Assembly: GCF_004331265.1 (NCBI RefSeq)
Contig: NZ_SJOO01000006.1
Location: forward strand, 62,001 to 126,000
DNA: 64,000 nt
Direction of reading: 5' to 3'
From: Enterobacter wuhouensis
Lineage (GTDB): Bacteria > Pseudomonadota > Gammaproteobacteria > Enterobacterales > Enterobacteriaceae
Part shown: positions 52,874-62,562 of the stretch, piece after piece
Position numbering within the stretch: position 1 is the stretch's first letter
Layout: every line of letters begins with the position of its first letter
Program-made: the position numbers and the translations under genes
Notes under the pieces: model-generated
Database searches by the model: none
What the model was told of the DNA's origin: nothing
The model's input: only the letters and a program-made list of their open reading frames with translations

Positions 52874-55366
52874 TTAATGACAAACCGATGACGGGCTGTC
52901 CAGCCCCCAGGCCGGCGCGGTGATTTCGCACGTGCCGCCGCGAAGATGAACGTTGAGCGCGCGCGGCGCCTGCTCGGCGCGGATGTACAGCACGCTTGCC
53001 TGGCCGACGTAACCTACAGATTCGCCTTTCTCATCCAGCACTTCGGTGCCAAATGGCAACGGCTTGCCGTCGGTGCGCGTGGCGTGAAGCACCCAGGACT
53101 GACGTTTGTCGGTTTCAAAGCGGACATAGTTCACGGCGCCATCGTAGGGGGCCACGTTGGCCATGTTGCCGAGCACTTCCGCGCCCGAGCTGTTTTCGGT
53201 TTCAGACAGCGTGATCGAGTTCTTGCGATACGGCGTCGCGTAAGGCACCAGCGCCACGCCGTCGCGGTTGGTCACGATGCTTTCATCCCCGTTGACCATC
53301 AGCCCCTCGGCCTGCGGCGCGTCGACGATAGTCATGGTCGAACCGGTTTCGTTGGAGGCGAGAACATGCCACGGGTAAGCCACCAGGCTTCCGCGCCCGT
53401 TGAGGCCGGTCTGGCGGTAGTCAGACGATTCACTGTAAGAACCGCCAAGGGTGGCAAAGCTCGAGCGGTAGGCCGTATTAACGCTTGCCGAGTTACTGCC
53501 CCCTCGCGCGTTGCTGCCGGAGAGGGTGTAGCTCAGGCGGTTCGATTCCAGCGCATTGCCGCTCATGCTGATGTTGCTCTGCTCGTAGTGAGAATCGCTG
53601 GCCGTCATGCTGGAGGTGATCCACGCATTATTATCAAACAGCGAGAACGGCAGGCTGAGCGAGAGGTAAAAGCGCGTCTCTTCTTCACTGTCGCTGTTGC
53701 GGACCCGGCTTGCCGACAGGGTATAGCTGGCGCGGCCAATCGCGTTCGAGTACCCGGCCTGATATTCACGCGTGGTTTGCTGCGAATTCCAGTAGTCACG
53801 CTGCGTCCCGGAAATAAATACCGTGCCCCAGTTTTCTGCCAGGCGCTGGTTGAGGTTGAGCGTTAAGGTATTTTTAGGCTGCGCCGCGCGAAGGGCATCC
53901 CAGGTGCTCATCGACATTTCCGGCGCAACGCCGAACCGATCTTCATAGTCGTCATACTGCTCTTTCAGGCGCTGATAGCCTTCGCGTGAATAGAGCGCAT
54001 CGCTAAAGCTGTAATAGCCTTTGGTGGAATACCGGTAGGCCGCCAGGGTGAAGTTAGTGGCGGTGGTATCGATAAATTTGCTGTACGACACGCGAAAACT
54101 TTGGCCGCTGTCGGTGCGATCCTGCAGCGTGGTTTTCGCGTGGGTGACATCAAAGGAAACGGCGCCAAACGGAAAGTTCCAGCCCGTCCCGATCAGCCCG
54201 GCCTGGTAGTTGTCGCTGACGATCGTTCCCGTGTAGCCGGTGATGAGGTTATTGAACCCGTAGCGCAGCGTGGCCTGCAGGAATGCCGGATCGGCGTCCA
54301 GCGTATTTTGATGGACTTTACCCGCCACCACGCTGTACTGGCTCACGCCCTCTTTCAACATGCCGGGCACCGCAGAAAACGGTACGGTAAAAGATTGCTG
54401 AGAGCCATCGGCCTCGCGTACCACGACCAGCAGATCCCCGGCTGAACCGGTGGGCTGGATGCTGTCGAGCGTGAACTGTCCGGGCGGGACGTTTTCCTGA
54501 TAGATGACGTTGCCGTTCTGGGACACTTTTACCAGGGCGTTGGTGCGCGCCACGCCGTGGATCACCGGCGAGAAGCCCTGCTGGGAGTTAGGCCGCATTT
54601 TCATGTCTGACGCCAGGGATACCCCGCGCACGCGGAGGGAATCAAACAGATCGCCCGGAATATAGAAATCACCCAGCGTCAGGTTTGAGGTCAGCGAGGC
54701 CAGCGGGCGGCGAAGATAGCGGGTGTTGTTCTGCCAGCGACTGTCGCCGCTGGCCGATTTTTGCCAGGTGCTGCTGTCGCGAAGCTGCCAGCCGAACAGG
54801 TTTGCGCCGGAGTCCAGCCCGGCGTAAAAATCGTCGTTGGTCTCCTTTGCCGTTCCTTTTGTACGCGTGTTGTACCAGGTGGTGTTCCAGGAGAGCATAA
54901 GCGCCGGTATGCCTTCGCTCCAGAACTGTGGAGCAATGTAGCCCTCTTCGGTACGCAGCAGGGCCGCCTGCGGCACCGTGAGCGCCAGGCTCAGCGTACC
55001 CGGATCGGTTTTGACCTCACCGCCCTGTACTAAATCATGTAGCTGAACCTCACCCTGCGCGATGGCCGGCGCGGGAATGTCCTTCATGCTGATTCCCAGC
55101 GACTGCGCGTCTTTCCAGGCAAGGTGAATGTCATCCGGCTGCTCGCCGTAGGTCACGCTGTAGCGCCCCTTCCAGCTCCCGTTTACGTAGATGTCCATCT
55201 CCTGCTTGCCGGCAGGCATGAGGTTGTTTTCATAAAAGCGTGACAGATCGGACTCACCGGATGCGCCAGCAAGCAGGGAGGTATCAAACGACACGGCCCC
55301 GGATTTATGCGAAAGCAGAAGCGAGCAGACTGCCAGCAGACAGAGCCTGTTTTGTTTCAATTTCAT
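52874..55366 (-). CDS. Fimbrial outer-membrane usher
   Basis: An 830-residue usher, FimD family. Signal peptide, then the N-terminal chaperone-binding domain (SFDTSLLAG; LSRFYENNLMPAGKQEMDIY), beta-barrel with plug, and two C-terminal domains ending CEITAPAWGLDSPSSVCH with the conserved disulfide. It catalyses subunit ordering and export. Fifteen bases separate it from the adhesin and 15 from the chaperone gene. Confidence 0.92.
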   Translation of the reverse strand: MKLKQNRLCLLAVCSLLLSHKSGAVSFDTSLLAGASGESDLSRFYENNLMPAGKQEMDIYVNGSWKGRYSVTYGEQPDDIHLAWKDAQSLGISMKDIPAPAIAQGEVQLHDLVQGGEVKTDPGTLSLALTVPQAALLRTEEGYIAPQFWSEGIPALMLSWNTTWYNTRTKGTAKETNDDFYAGLDSGANLFGWQLRDSSTWQKSASGDSRWQNNTRYLRRPLASLTSNLTLGDFYIPGDLFDSLRVRGVSLASDMKMRPNSQQGFSPVIHGVARTNALVKVSQNGNVIYQENVPPGQFTLDSIQPTGSAGDLLVVVREADGSQQSFTVPFSAVPGMLKEGVSQYSVVAGKVHQNTLDADPAFLQATLRYGFNNLITGYTGTIVSDNYQAGLIGTGWNFPFGAVSFDVTHAKTTLQDRTDSGQSFRVSYSKFIDTTATNFTLAAYRYSTKGYYSFSDALYSREGYQRLKEQYDDYEDRFGVAPEMSMSTWDALRAAQPKNTLTLNLNQRLAENWGTVFISGTQRDYWNSQQTTREYQAGYSNAIGRASYTLSASRVRNSDSEEETRFYLSLSLPFSLFDNNAWITSSMTASDSHYEQSNISMSGNALESNRLSYTLSGSNARGGSNSASVNTAYRSSFATLGGSYSESSDYRQTGLNGRGSLVAYPWHVLASNETGSTMTIVDAPQAEGLMVNGDESIVTNRDGVALVPYATPYRKNSITLSETENSSGAEVLGNMANVAPYDGAVNYVRFETDKRQSWVLHATRTDGKPLPFGTEVLDEKGESVGYVGQASVLYIRAEQAPRALNVHLRGGTCEITAPAWGLDSPSSVCH

Positions 55367-55381
55367 GGTGAGTCTTTCCGA

Positions 55382-56074
55382 TCACTGGCTGGTGAAGGTC
55401 CGGGTTTTATAGGCGCCCAGATCGTCCACGTACATCAGCTGGAAGGTCTGGCCACGCTTAACGTCATTCTTAGTGGCTACCGTCAGTTGCCCAAACGGGG
55501 AAACCATCGGTGACTCGTTGAGTAATTTGGTTTTACCCCGAGAAATATTGGCGACGGTGATATGGAACGGGCTGTTATTGTTGATGCGGAACTGATTACC
55601 GTTGGCAGTCAGGGTCAATTTCTCTACCGCGTTATCCAGCGAACCCGCCAGCGAAGCCGGGCGGTAAAAAAGTTTGATACGCGATTTAATCGCCAGCTGC
55701 ACGGTATTCTGGTTCTGCAGGTTTTCCGGTTTAGGCGGAATATCCAGCACGTTAAGAAAGAAAACAGATTCCCGATCTGCAGGTAAATTTGCCGGCAGTT
55801 TTTTAATGCGCAGCTGTTGGCCATTATGTCCGCTGACCTTAATCACCGGCGGTGAGAGCAGGAAAGGAACCTTGGCTGTTTCCGGCGTCGAGTTAATATC
55901 GCCGTCATCAATCCAGGATTGCACCAGTGCGGGTGAATCGCCGGTATTCATTAACTGAACGATCACCTCTTTATTATTTTCAGGGTACAAGACTCGAGTG
56001 CCATTGATGACAATATTGGCCCATGAGTGACCCGTGCTCAGCAGTAATACCGCCAGCAAAATTGCCTTACGCAT
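55382..56074 (-). CDS. Periplasmic fimbrial chaperone
   Basis: A 230-residue PapD-like chaperone; signal peptide of about 19 residues (MRKAILLAVLLLSTGHSWA). Conserved features are NGTRVLYPENNKEVIVQLMN, a subunit-binding Arg/Lys pair, and LAIKSRIKLFYRP. The short F1-G1 region indicates the FGS class. It donates a strand to subunits until the usher takes them. Confidence 0.92.
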   Translation of the reverse strand: MRKAILLAVLLLSTGHSWANIVINGTRVLYPENNKEVIVQLMNTGDSPALVQSWIDDGDINSTPETAKVPFLLSPPVIKVSGHNGQQLRIKKLPANLPADRESVFFLNVLDIPPKPENLQNQNTVQLAIKSRIKLFYRPASLAGSLDNAVEKLTLTANGNQFRINNNSPFHITVANISRGKTKLLNESPMVSPFGQLTVATKNDVKRGQTFQLMYVDDLGAYKTRTFTSQ

Positions 56075-56126
56075 GATTGAAACCTTAAATACAGGCCCTG
56101 CAAACGCAGAGCCTGAATAATTAATA

Positions 56127-56711
56127 TTACAGGTAGGAAATGGTATAGGTAACGTTGGAGCTTAACTCACCCACGGTTGCTGCGGTGGCGTTAGTTTTAT
56201 AGTAATAAACGTCCAGCGTCAGCGTCTCTGAATCTGGCGCCGTTGCGGTACCCATAATATCGGTGGTGTACGCCTGGTTCAGCGCAATCGGTGCAGATGC
56301 GCCCGGTTCCACTAACGCAAAACCAACGTTACGCGCAACGCTCGCGTCGCTTTCGTTAACGCTGTTGTTCAGCAGGTATTTTCCGTCGGTGGAAATATTA
56401 TCCGCGCTGGAGAAGTACACCTTAAGCGGAGTACCGGTGGTGCCCGCCGCTGGGGAACAGCCGGAGAAGGTCAGAGCAATCGATTTTTTATTTTTGGTAA
56501 TCAGGCCGACCGTTGTACCGGCATCTTTCACCGAGATTGGGGAGAGAGCAACGGTAAAGTCAGCGCTTTTTCCACCGTTAATGGTGCAGGTGGTATCGGT
56601 AATTGCGCCGGTAAAGTTAATTACGCCACCGGCAGAATTATCTGCAGCCACAGCACTGGTAGAGGCGACAGCAGCGGCCAGCACAGAAACGGTCATGATC
56701 GTCTTGAACAT
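56127..56711 (-). CDS. Major fimbrial subunit (pilin)
   Basis: A 194-residue pilin with signal peptide (MFKTIMTVSVLAAAVASTSA then VAAD). Mature protein has the usual GVINFTGAITDTTCTINGG with the first disulfide cysteine, the second in FSGCSPAAG, and a C-terminal TYTISYL strand. ATG 56711 is better placed than the one at 56723. First gene of the operon, with a 52-base gap to the chaperone gene, which commonly sets a high subunit ratio. Confidence 0.9.
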   Translation of the reverse strand: MFKTIMTVSVLAAAVASTSAVAADNSAGGVINFTGAITDTTCTINGGKSADFTVALSPISVKDAGTTVGLITKNKKSIALTFSGCSPAAGTTGTPLKVYFSSADNISTDGKYLLNNSVNESDASVARNVGFALVEPGASAPIALNQAYTTDIMGTATAPDSETLTLDVYYYKTNATAATVGELSSNVTYTISYL

Positions 56712-57085
56712 GATAAACTCCATAAAGATTTGTTTTATATAAAATGAATGTTATTCGGCCGCGCATCGCACTCTTGCCGGACAAAGCGCATAGCGAAACG
56801 CATAAAACGCCTTGTCGATATTATGTTGCATCAAAAATATACATAACAAAACATTATTCTGACAAGCCGTCAACATTAAGATTATAATCTGGATTGCTGG
56901 GTTTTTATAAGATCTTAACCTAAATGCCTTCGTTCGAAGATTTTAATTAATGATTTAATAATCGTTAATTAATGAAGTTTTCTAAACCCCCCCCTCAAAT
57001 AATATTACATGACTTGACCACACTCTCTTTAGACTTATTATTGCCAGGGAAATACACAAATTTATAACAGTGGTGTAATAATAAT
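56712..57085. other. Intergenic control region between two fimbrial loci
   Basis: About 370 bases, AT-rich, between the divergent pilin gene and the MarT-like regulator gene. It must carry both promoters. A run CCCCCCC occurs at about 56987-56993. No gene seen. Confidence 0.5.
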
Positions 57086-57898
57086 ATGAAGTATCTCATT
57101 GATCTTGCAATGCTTTATGAGGTTGACACCGGTATGATCATGATTAATGGAGAAGAGGAGTCCTCCATTAAGTTATCCAATCAGGCTGCACGTTTACTTT
57201 ATGAACTTATCATCAATAATGGAAAGACACTCGACAGAGACGAGCTGATAAAGAAAGTATGGGAAGAGCGCGGCTTCTCAGGTTCTTCCGTGAGTCTTAA
57301 CGTTGCCATAAGTGAAATCAGGAAGGCGTTTCGTACGCTGGGGCGCGATCCTTTACTGATTAAAACGATTCGCGGAAAAGGATTTAGCCTTGCAGCACAT
57401 ATTGAACATCACACGGTGAGGCCCCCGGTTGTTCAATCCGTTACTGAATACACTGCGTCAGAAGAATCTGAACCGCTCTTACAGGAGAGAGCGCCAGATC
57501 CGCCTAACCGAATAAGAGTCTGGCACAACGCTTTTATTACGTTATGCATTGTGTCGTTAACGGTCATTGTCGGTGCAGCCCTTTTTCTGATTCACCAAAA
57601 AGAGCCGTTTGCAGAGACGCTGAAAGAGTCTGATATCCATCTGCTCGGCAAAGTCGATCGGTGTACGGTATACCTTATCGATAAGAACATGTATCAGCCG
57701 AAACAGCATTATTTTAACCGGGTAAAAGAGGCCATCGCCAGGCAGCATATCGACTGCGAACATCAAGTTGCTGATGCTTACTATTCAAATTTCACAAAAT
57801 CGCAGATGGAAAATTATTTCCTGGCTATCTGTTACCAGCAGGAGAGCATTGATGATTATAAGAATTGCCTTTCTTACAGAAGCCTGACCGGGAGTTAA
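57086..57898 (+). CDS. ToxR/CadC-type membrane transcription regulator (MarT-like)
   Basis: A 270-residue protein with an N-terminal OmpR-type winged helix (about 10-110; SSVSLNVAISEIRKAFRTLG and TIRGKGFSLAA), one membrane helix (about 151-172, AFITLCIVSLTVIVGAALFL) and a short periplasmic domain with cysteines. This build is that of Salmonella MarT and E. coli YqeI. The next gene resembles its usual partner FidL, four bases on. Adjacent ecp genes are the likely target. Confidence 0.78.
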   Translation: MKYLIDLAMLYEVDTGMIMINGEEESSIKLSNQAARLLYELIINNGKTLDRDELIKKVWEERGFSGSSVSLNVAISEIRKAFRTLGRDPLLIKTIRGKGFSLAAHIEHHTVRPPVVQSVTEYTASEESEPLLQERAPDPPNRIRVWHNAFITLCIVSLTVIVGAALFLIHQKEPFAETLKESDIHLLGKVDRCTVYLIDKNMYQPKQHYFNRVKEAIARQHIDCEHQVADAYYSNFTKSQMENYFLAICYQQESIDDYKNCLSYRSLTGS

Positions 57899-57901
57899 AA
57901 T

Positions 57902-58387
57902 ATGTCAAGGACAAAGCTGAGTGTGTTATCGGGTGTGGTACTGGTGTTGTCGACGATCGCCTTGCTGCTGTTTTATTTTATGAGGACGCAGGATGAGGGA
58001 TTTGGCTGCCAGTCGGATACGGTTTCCTGGAAAACGTATTCAACGGGAGATTCAACCGATATGTCCTTAACGACGCTTTTTCTGTTTAACAGTAAAGACG
58101 TCGTGACGGTTATTCATAAGGGCGTGCTCAGAAAAGACGGGCAAAATTATCTGATTGACAGGAATTATATCCTGACGGTTGAGAAAGTCGATGGGAGTAA
58201 TATTTACTATATTAAAGACAAAAAGCTGAACAAATCTGAGGATGATGTGGCGCCTGATGGTATTGTAAATGAAATGTTGCTGGACAATATCAACTTCTTT
58301 TATATAACCAGTATTAAAAAGCACGCCTGGTTAATCAAAGGGCTGGTATTACCTGTAATGATGTGCGTAGCTGTTCCTACGTCCTGA
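57902..58387 (+). CDS. FidL-like membrane protein
   Basis: A 161-residue protein with an N-terminal anchor (about residues 9-29, LSGVVLVLSTIALLLFYFM) and a periplasmic domain. Size, topology and position after a ToxR-like regulator fit the FidL-like family, whose members are thought to modulate the membrane regulator. Sequence assignment is mainly by context. Ends upstream of the palindrome at 58561-58580. Confidence 0.65.
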   Translation: MSRTKLSVLSGVVLVLSTIALLLFYFMRTQDEGFGCQSDTVSWKTYSTGDSTDMSLTTLFLFNSKDVVTVIHKGVLRKDGQNYLIDRNYILTVEKVDGSNIYYIKDKKLNKSEDDVAPDGIVNEMLLDNINFFYITSIKKHAWLIKGLVLPVMMCVAVPTS

Positions 58388-58560
58388 TATTTAGCCTCAA
58401 TAACAGAATCGACGATTATCTACTTTCTGATTTCCAGAGAATTAATCCATTGTGTAACAATAGGATACAAAGCGTTCATTTTTATATTCGTCTTTTATCA
58501 AAGGCGAGTGAATTATTCTGTATTGCCTCATTATTTTTGGGCTGATTATACTCCGCCTCG

Positions 58561-58580
58561 AAAAAGGGGCACCCCTTTTT
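58561..58580. terminator. Symmetric hairpin before ecpA
   Basis: AAAAAGGGGCACCCCTTTTT, perfect 9-bp arms with a 2-base loop, 35 bases before the ecpA ATG. It may be the terminator of the regulator operon or a stem in the ecpA leader mRNA. Confidence 0.6.
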
Positions 58581-58614
58581 ATACATGTGGATTATTTTTT
58601 GAAGGACTAATTAA

Positions 58615-59238
58615 ATGAACAAACTGAACGCTATCGTTCTGGGCTCACTGCTGTCTGTTTCTGCCCTGAGCGCTGTTAATGCCGCTGAAACAACTGCATC
58701 TGCAACCTGGCAGGCGTCTGCAACTAAGGACAGCGAATCTGACCTGGTGATCACCCCGACTCGTGCGCTGAACTTTGTATACAGCGCAAATACAAAAGCA
58801 TTCAACACCGACACCGGTCTGTTTGATGTGGCTATTCGTGGCGATCACTCTACCGCAACGAGCTTCAAGCTCGAAGCGATCCTCGACGATTCCAACAACA
58901 CCCTGTTCAGCGTTGGCGGTGAGTCTACCAAGCTGAAAGTGGGCGCGCGCTGGGGCGGCAACGACCTGGGCTCCGTGGGCGGTACTGTAGGTGCGAAATC
59001 TACCGCGTGGACCACGCTGGTTGACTCTGCGTCCAACACCGGCGTCTCTTCTGGCCTGTGGAACCTGACCACCAGCGCTGGCGCTGCGGCGGATACCGAA
59101 ATTACTGGCCAGGACAAATTCGTGTTCTACGTTGATTCCGCTCAGGACAACGCAGGCGCAGCGAAAGAGTTCAAAGACCTGACCAACAGCCTGTGGGAAG
59201 GTACCGTGTCCGTTGCGTTCCGCGCAACCTGGGGCTAA
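58615..59238 (+). CDS. ecpA: ECP-type major pilin EcpA
   Basis: A 207-residue alpha-fimbria pilin. Signal peptide MNKLNAIVLGSLLSVSALSA then VNAAE. Mature protein matches E. coli common pilus subunit EcpA in pattern: ATWQASATKDSESDLVITPT, then GLFDVAIRGDHSTATSFKLE and the C-terminal SVAFRATWG. ATG has a GAAGGA site upstream. First gene of ecpABCD; E. coli's own regulator ecpR is not present upstream. Confidence 0.88.
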   Translation: MNKLNAIVLGSLLSVSALSAVNAAETTASATWQASATKDSESDLVITPTRALNFVYSANTKAFNTDTGLFDVAIRGDHSTATSFKLEAILDDSNNTLFSVGGESTKLKVGARWGGNDLGSVGGTVGAKSTAWTTLVDSASNTGVSSGLWNLTTSAGAAADTEITGQDKFVFYVDSAQDNAGAAKEFKDLTNSLWEGTVSVAFRATWG

Positions 59239-59251
59239 GGCCTGACAGATC

Positions 59252-59269
59252 CAGGGGCGCAAGCCCCTG
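59252..59269 (+). terminator. Intercistronic hairpin ecpA-ecpB
   Basis: CAGGGGC-GCAA-GCCCCTG directly after the ecpA stop, then a short TTT. It likely limits downstream transcription or protects ecpA mRNA, giving excess pilin over chaperone and usher. Confidence 0.72.
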
Positions 59270-59283
59270 TTTAGGGAAATATC

Positions 59284-59961
59284 ATGCTAAGCCTAAAACC
59301 CGCCCTCTTATTCTTATTGCTCGCTTCTTCCTCCGCGCTGGCCATTAATGTGGGAAAAGTCACCACCATTATTCCTGCAAATGCAGATACCACCGCCAAG
59401 GAAATTAAAAACGAAGCCGATTCCGTGCGCATTGTGTCCATTAGCGCGCAGCGTATCAGCAGCCCGATGGACGAAGGGATCGTGATTAATCCAGAGAAAG
59501 TGGACGAGCTGCTGCTGACGCCCACGCGCATGGTGATGCCAGCCGGCACCAGCAATATCGTCAAATTTTACTATCACGGCAATGCCGATAATAAAGAGCG
59601 TTATTACCGCATTACCTTCATCGATGAAGGCGTGAGCGAAGACCTGGACAATGGTTCACAAAAGAACGGTAAAGGGATGACGCGCGCGGTGGTGAGCACC
59701 ATTCTGGTGGTCCAGCCCCGGGATAAAAAAATCGACTTCGTCTACGTGGCGGGAAAGATGACCAACAAGGGCAACACCTCGTTTCGCGTCAATGCGACGG
59801 GAACGTGCCTGAAACCGAACCCGGAATCACCGACGACCCCCTGCACCAAAAACTTCTATCTGATGCCCGGAACCTCGCGCGCTATCGACGATATCAACGT
59901 GACGGACAACCATTTTCATCTCGGAATTTGGGACCAGAAACAGTTCATTCCTGTTAAGTAA
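59284..59961 (+). CDS. ecpB: ECP periplasmic chaperone EcpB
   Basis: A 225-residue alpha-fimbria chaperone. Signal peptide ending SSALA, then INVGKVTTIIPANADTTAKE. Shared with E. coli EcpB are ELLLTPTRMVMPAGTSNIVK, KERYYRITF and the ending with W-D-Q-K-Q-F-I-P-V-K. It keeps EcpA assembly-competent. The usher gene begins six bases after its stop. Confidence 0.88.
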   Translation: MLSLKPALLFLLLASSSALAINVGKVTTIIPANADTTAKEIKNEADSVRIVSISAQRISSPMDEGIVINPEKVDELLLTPTRMVMPAGTSNIVKFYYHGNADNKERYYRITFIDEGVSEDLDNGSQKNGKGMTRAVVSTILVVQPRDKKIDFVYVAGKMTNKGNTSFRVNATGTCLKPNPESPTTPCTKNFYLMPGTSRAIDDINVTDNHFHLGIWDQKQFIPVK

Positions 59962-59967
59962 GGATGC

Positions 59968-62562
59968 ATGGTGAAAAATAAATTAGTGTTGCCGGTGATG
60001 ATGGCTTGCGCATCCGGCACGCTGCCCGCGTTGGCGGATGCAGCTCCAGGCTCCGTGGTTATCGCTAATTACCGTTTTCCCGACTCGCTTTATGGACTGC
60101 TGGAGCAGGGGATCAAAATCCCCGTGTATCTGGTCAATACCCGTCCGAATACAGCCCAGCCCGGAACCCGCGATAGCACGGCGAATGAATATGTTCGTAT
60201 TGGCGATGTGACGCTCTTTGCGAAGGATCTCAAGCTGGGGCTCAGGGATGTTCAGGTTCAGGAGTCCGATAACGGCGTTCGCCTGTCGAAAGAGATGCGC
60301 GCGCTGCTGCAGAGCATTAACGATAAGCAGTTTAACGACCAGATGCGCATCCCGGTGAGCGCCGGTTCGGCATTCGAACTGGATCAGAAGAAGATGCGCC
60401 TGCTGCTGAATTTATCCCAAAGCGACTATGGGGTGAATATCCGCCCGCGCGAGGTGGATATCGATGCGCCTGAAAGCGATGACCTGAGCGGAACATTCTC
60501 CTATAACCTCGGCGCGTACCATACCGAAAGCGGCTACGGCGACAGCTGGTCATCCGGCTACCTCAACGCGAAGAGCTGGGTGTCGATGGGGGTGGATCAC
60601 CTGCTGATCGACGGCTCCGGCTATGTGAACGAGAACAGCAGCGATACCCAGATGAACGCCGCTATGTGGGAGCGCGATTATCAGGGCATGCGTTACGCCG
60701 CCGGCATGCTTAACGGCTGGGCGATGCAGTCCCTGGCCAGCGTTAGCGGTATCTCCGGCGGGGAAGTGTACGGCGTGTCGATGGGCAACCAGGCGAACTC
60801 GCGCAAGCGCGACAACACGCTTTCCATTACGCCCGTGGTGGTCTATTTCCCGACGGCGGGCGAGGCGCGCATTCGCCGCGACGGCCAGCTTATCGGCATT
60901 CAGCGCTTTGACGTCGGCAACCACGAAATTGACACCAGCAATCTGCCTTACGGGATTTACAGCGTCGAGGTTGAGGTGGTCAGCGGTAGCCGCACCGTGT
61001 CGCGCAGCATGTATACCGTCAATAAACCCTTCTCCAATAACGTGTCGGAAACGCTGCGCTGGCAGACGTGGGGCGGCATTTATAGCCGCGATAAATCCAT
61101 CGTTAACTATAAAAAATACGCGAAGCGCAAAAACAAGCAGGACAACACTTACTACTACGATTACGACACCAAACATAAAGACACCATGTCTCTGGTCGGG
61201 GCCTCCTTCAGCAAGCGCAGCGGAATGGTTGACTGGAACGCGTCGACCTACATGATGCGCGAGCACGTGGTCAGCGAGCTGTGGGCGTCGGTAAACCTGA
61301 CGGACGCTTTCTCGGTAAACACCCAGACGATGGCGGCCTCCGACGGAACCTATCGCGCCAACTATGGGGCGAATCTCAGCCTGCCGTGGCAGATTGGCTC
61401 GGTCTGGTACTCTCACGAGCAGCTCTCCAGCGGCAAGTTCCTTGATATCTACGAGGCGAAGGGCAACACCTGGGGGGCGTCATTTAGCCTGCCTTCCTTC
61501 GGCCTGCCGTCTGCCGGCAACCTGAGCCTGATGCGCCAGGAAGACGAAATGTACCGCTACAAGCGTTACCAGCTGGACTACTCCCAGGGGCTGTACGCCG
61601 GTCGCTACGGTACTGCCCGCCTGCGCGTTGGCATGTCGCGCAATAAATACGATGGCTATTACGAAGAGCGAGATCGCTACGTGATGCTCGACTTCTCAAT
61701 TCCGCTCGGCAACACCGTCTCGGTAGGGGTTTCGCATAACCGCGATACCGGCACGGCGCTAAACGTTAGCGCCAGCCGCCAGTTTGACGGCGACTACCTG
61801 AAGTCGGCCACGGCCAACGTCTCGAAAGCCTTTAACAGCACCTACGACCGCAGCGTCAGCGGCGGGGGCAGCGTGAACTTCGATACGCCGTGGAACAGCA
61901 ACATCCTCAGCGTGCAGAGCGGCATGAGCAAAGGCTGGAACTCCACGCTGACCAGCGACGGCAGCGTTGGCTGGTCTAAAGAGGCCATTGCCGCCGGGAA
62001 AGGCACCGACAGCGCGGGGGTGATTGTCAGCACCGGCCTTAAATCTGACGAGGCGCTGACGCTGAAGCTCAACGGCCGCGCGGAGCGCATCAAAGGGGAT
62101 AAAACCTGGCTGTCGCTGCCGGCGTATCAGGCCTATGACCTGGAAGTGATGAACAGCGAAACCGGTACGGAAAGCTATGAAATCGGCGCGAATGCGCGTC
62201 GCCACATCACCGTTTACCCGGGGAACACGGTGGTGATGAAGCCGCAGGTGAAGAAAATCGTCACCCTGTTTGGTCGTCTGGTTGATGCAAAGGGTGCCCC
62301 GGTTGGCGCCACGCAGATCAAGAACCACGTCGGGCTGACCCGCACGGAAAACGACGGTCGCTTCGTGATTGACGTGGACAAAAACAACCCGATTCTGAGC
62401 ATCGCCACCCCGGATGACAGCGTCTGCGAGGTCCGTCTGGATATCGAGTCCAACCGCGGCGCGCTGTGGCTGGGGGACATCTCCTGCAATAAAGGCGATT
62501 ACGTCTGGCAGGAAGCAAAAGGAACACTGGAACGTGATGATGAAAAAGATATTCGCTCTTAA
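59968..62562 (+). CDS. ecpC: ECP outer-membrane usher EcpC
   Basis: An 864-residue alpha-fimbria usher (about 840 in E. coli). Signal peptide of about 25 residues (ends PALADA). The N-terminal PGSVVIANYRFPDSLYGLLE and the later KPQVKKIVTLFGRLVDAKGA fit the alpha-usher group. It forms the pore exporting EcpA and the tip protein. It overlaps ecpD by 26 bases. Confidence 0.88.
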   Translation: MVKNKLVLPVMMACASGTLPALADAAPGSVVIANYRFPDSLYGLLEQGIKIPVYLVNTRPNTAQPGTRDSTANEYVRIGDVTLFAKDLKLGLRDVQVQESDNGVRLSKEMRALLQSINDKQFNDQMRIPVSAGSAFELDQKKMRLLLNLSQSDYGVNIRPREVDIDAPESDDLSGTFSYNLGAYHTESGYGDSWSSGYLNAKSWVSMGVDHLLIDGSGYVNENSSDTQMNAAMWERDYQGMRYAAGMLNGWAMQSLASVSGISGGEVYGVSMGNQANSRKRDNTLSITPVVVYFPTAGEARIRRDGQLIGIQRFDVGNHEIDTSNLPYGIYSVEVEVVSGSRTVSRSMYTVNKPFSNNVSETLRWQTWGGIYSRDKSIVNYKKYAKRKNKQDNTYYYDYDTKHKDTMSLVGASFSKRSGMVDWNASTYMMREHVVSELWASVNLTDAFSVNTQTMAASDGTYRANYGANLSLPWQIGSVWYSHEQLSSGKFLDIYEAKGNTWGASFSLPSFGLPSAGNLSLMRQEDEMYRYKRYQLDYSQGLYAGRYGTARLRVGMSRNKYDGYYEERDRYVMLDFSIPLGNTVSVGVSHNRDTGTALNVSASRQFDGDYLKSATANVSKAFNSTYDRSVSGGGSVNFDTPWNSNILSVQSGMSKGWNSTLTSDGSVGWSKEAIAAGKGTDSAGVIVSTGLKSDEALTLKLNGRAERIKGDKTWLSLPAYQAYDLEVMNSETGTESYEIGANARRHITVYPGNTVVMKPQVKKIVTLFGRLVDAKGAPVGATQIKNHVGLTRTENDGRFVIDVDKNNPILSIATPDDSVCEVRLDIESNRGALWLGDISCNKGDYVWQEAKGTLERDDEKDIRS

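Noticed and set aside
60550..61416. A 288-codon open frame antisense to ecpC
   Set aside because: No ribosome site and biased composition; shadow of the usher gene.
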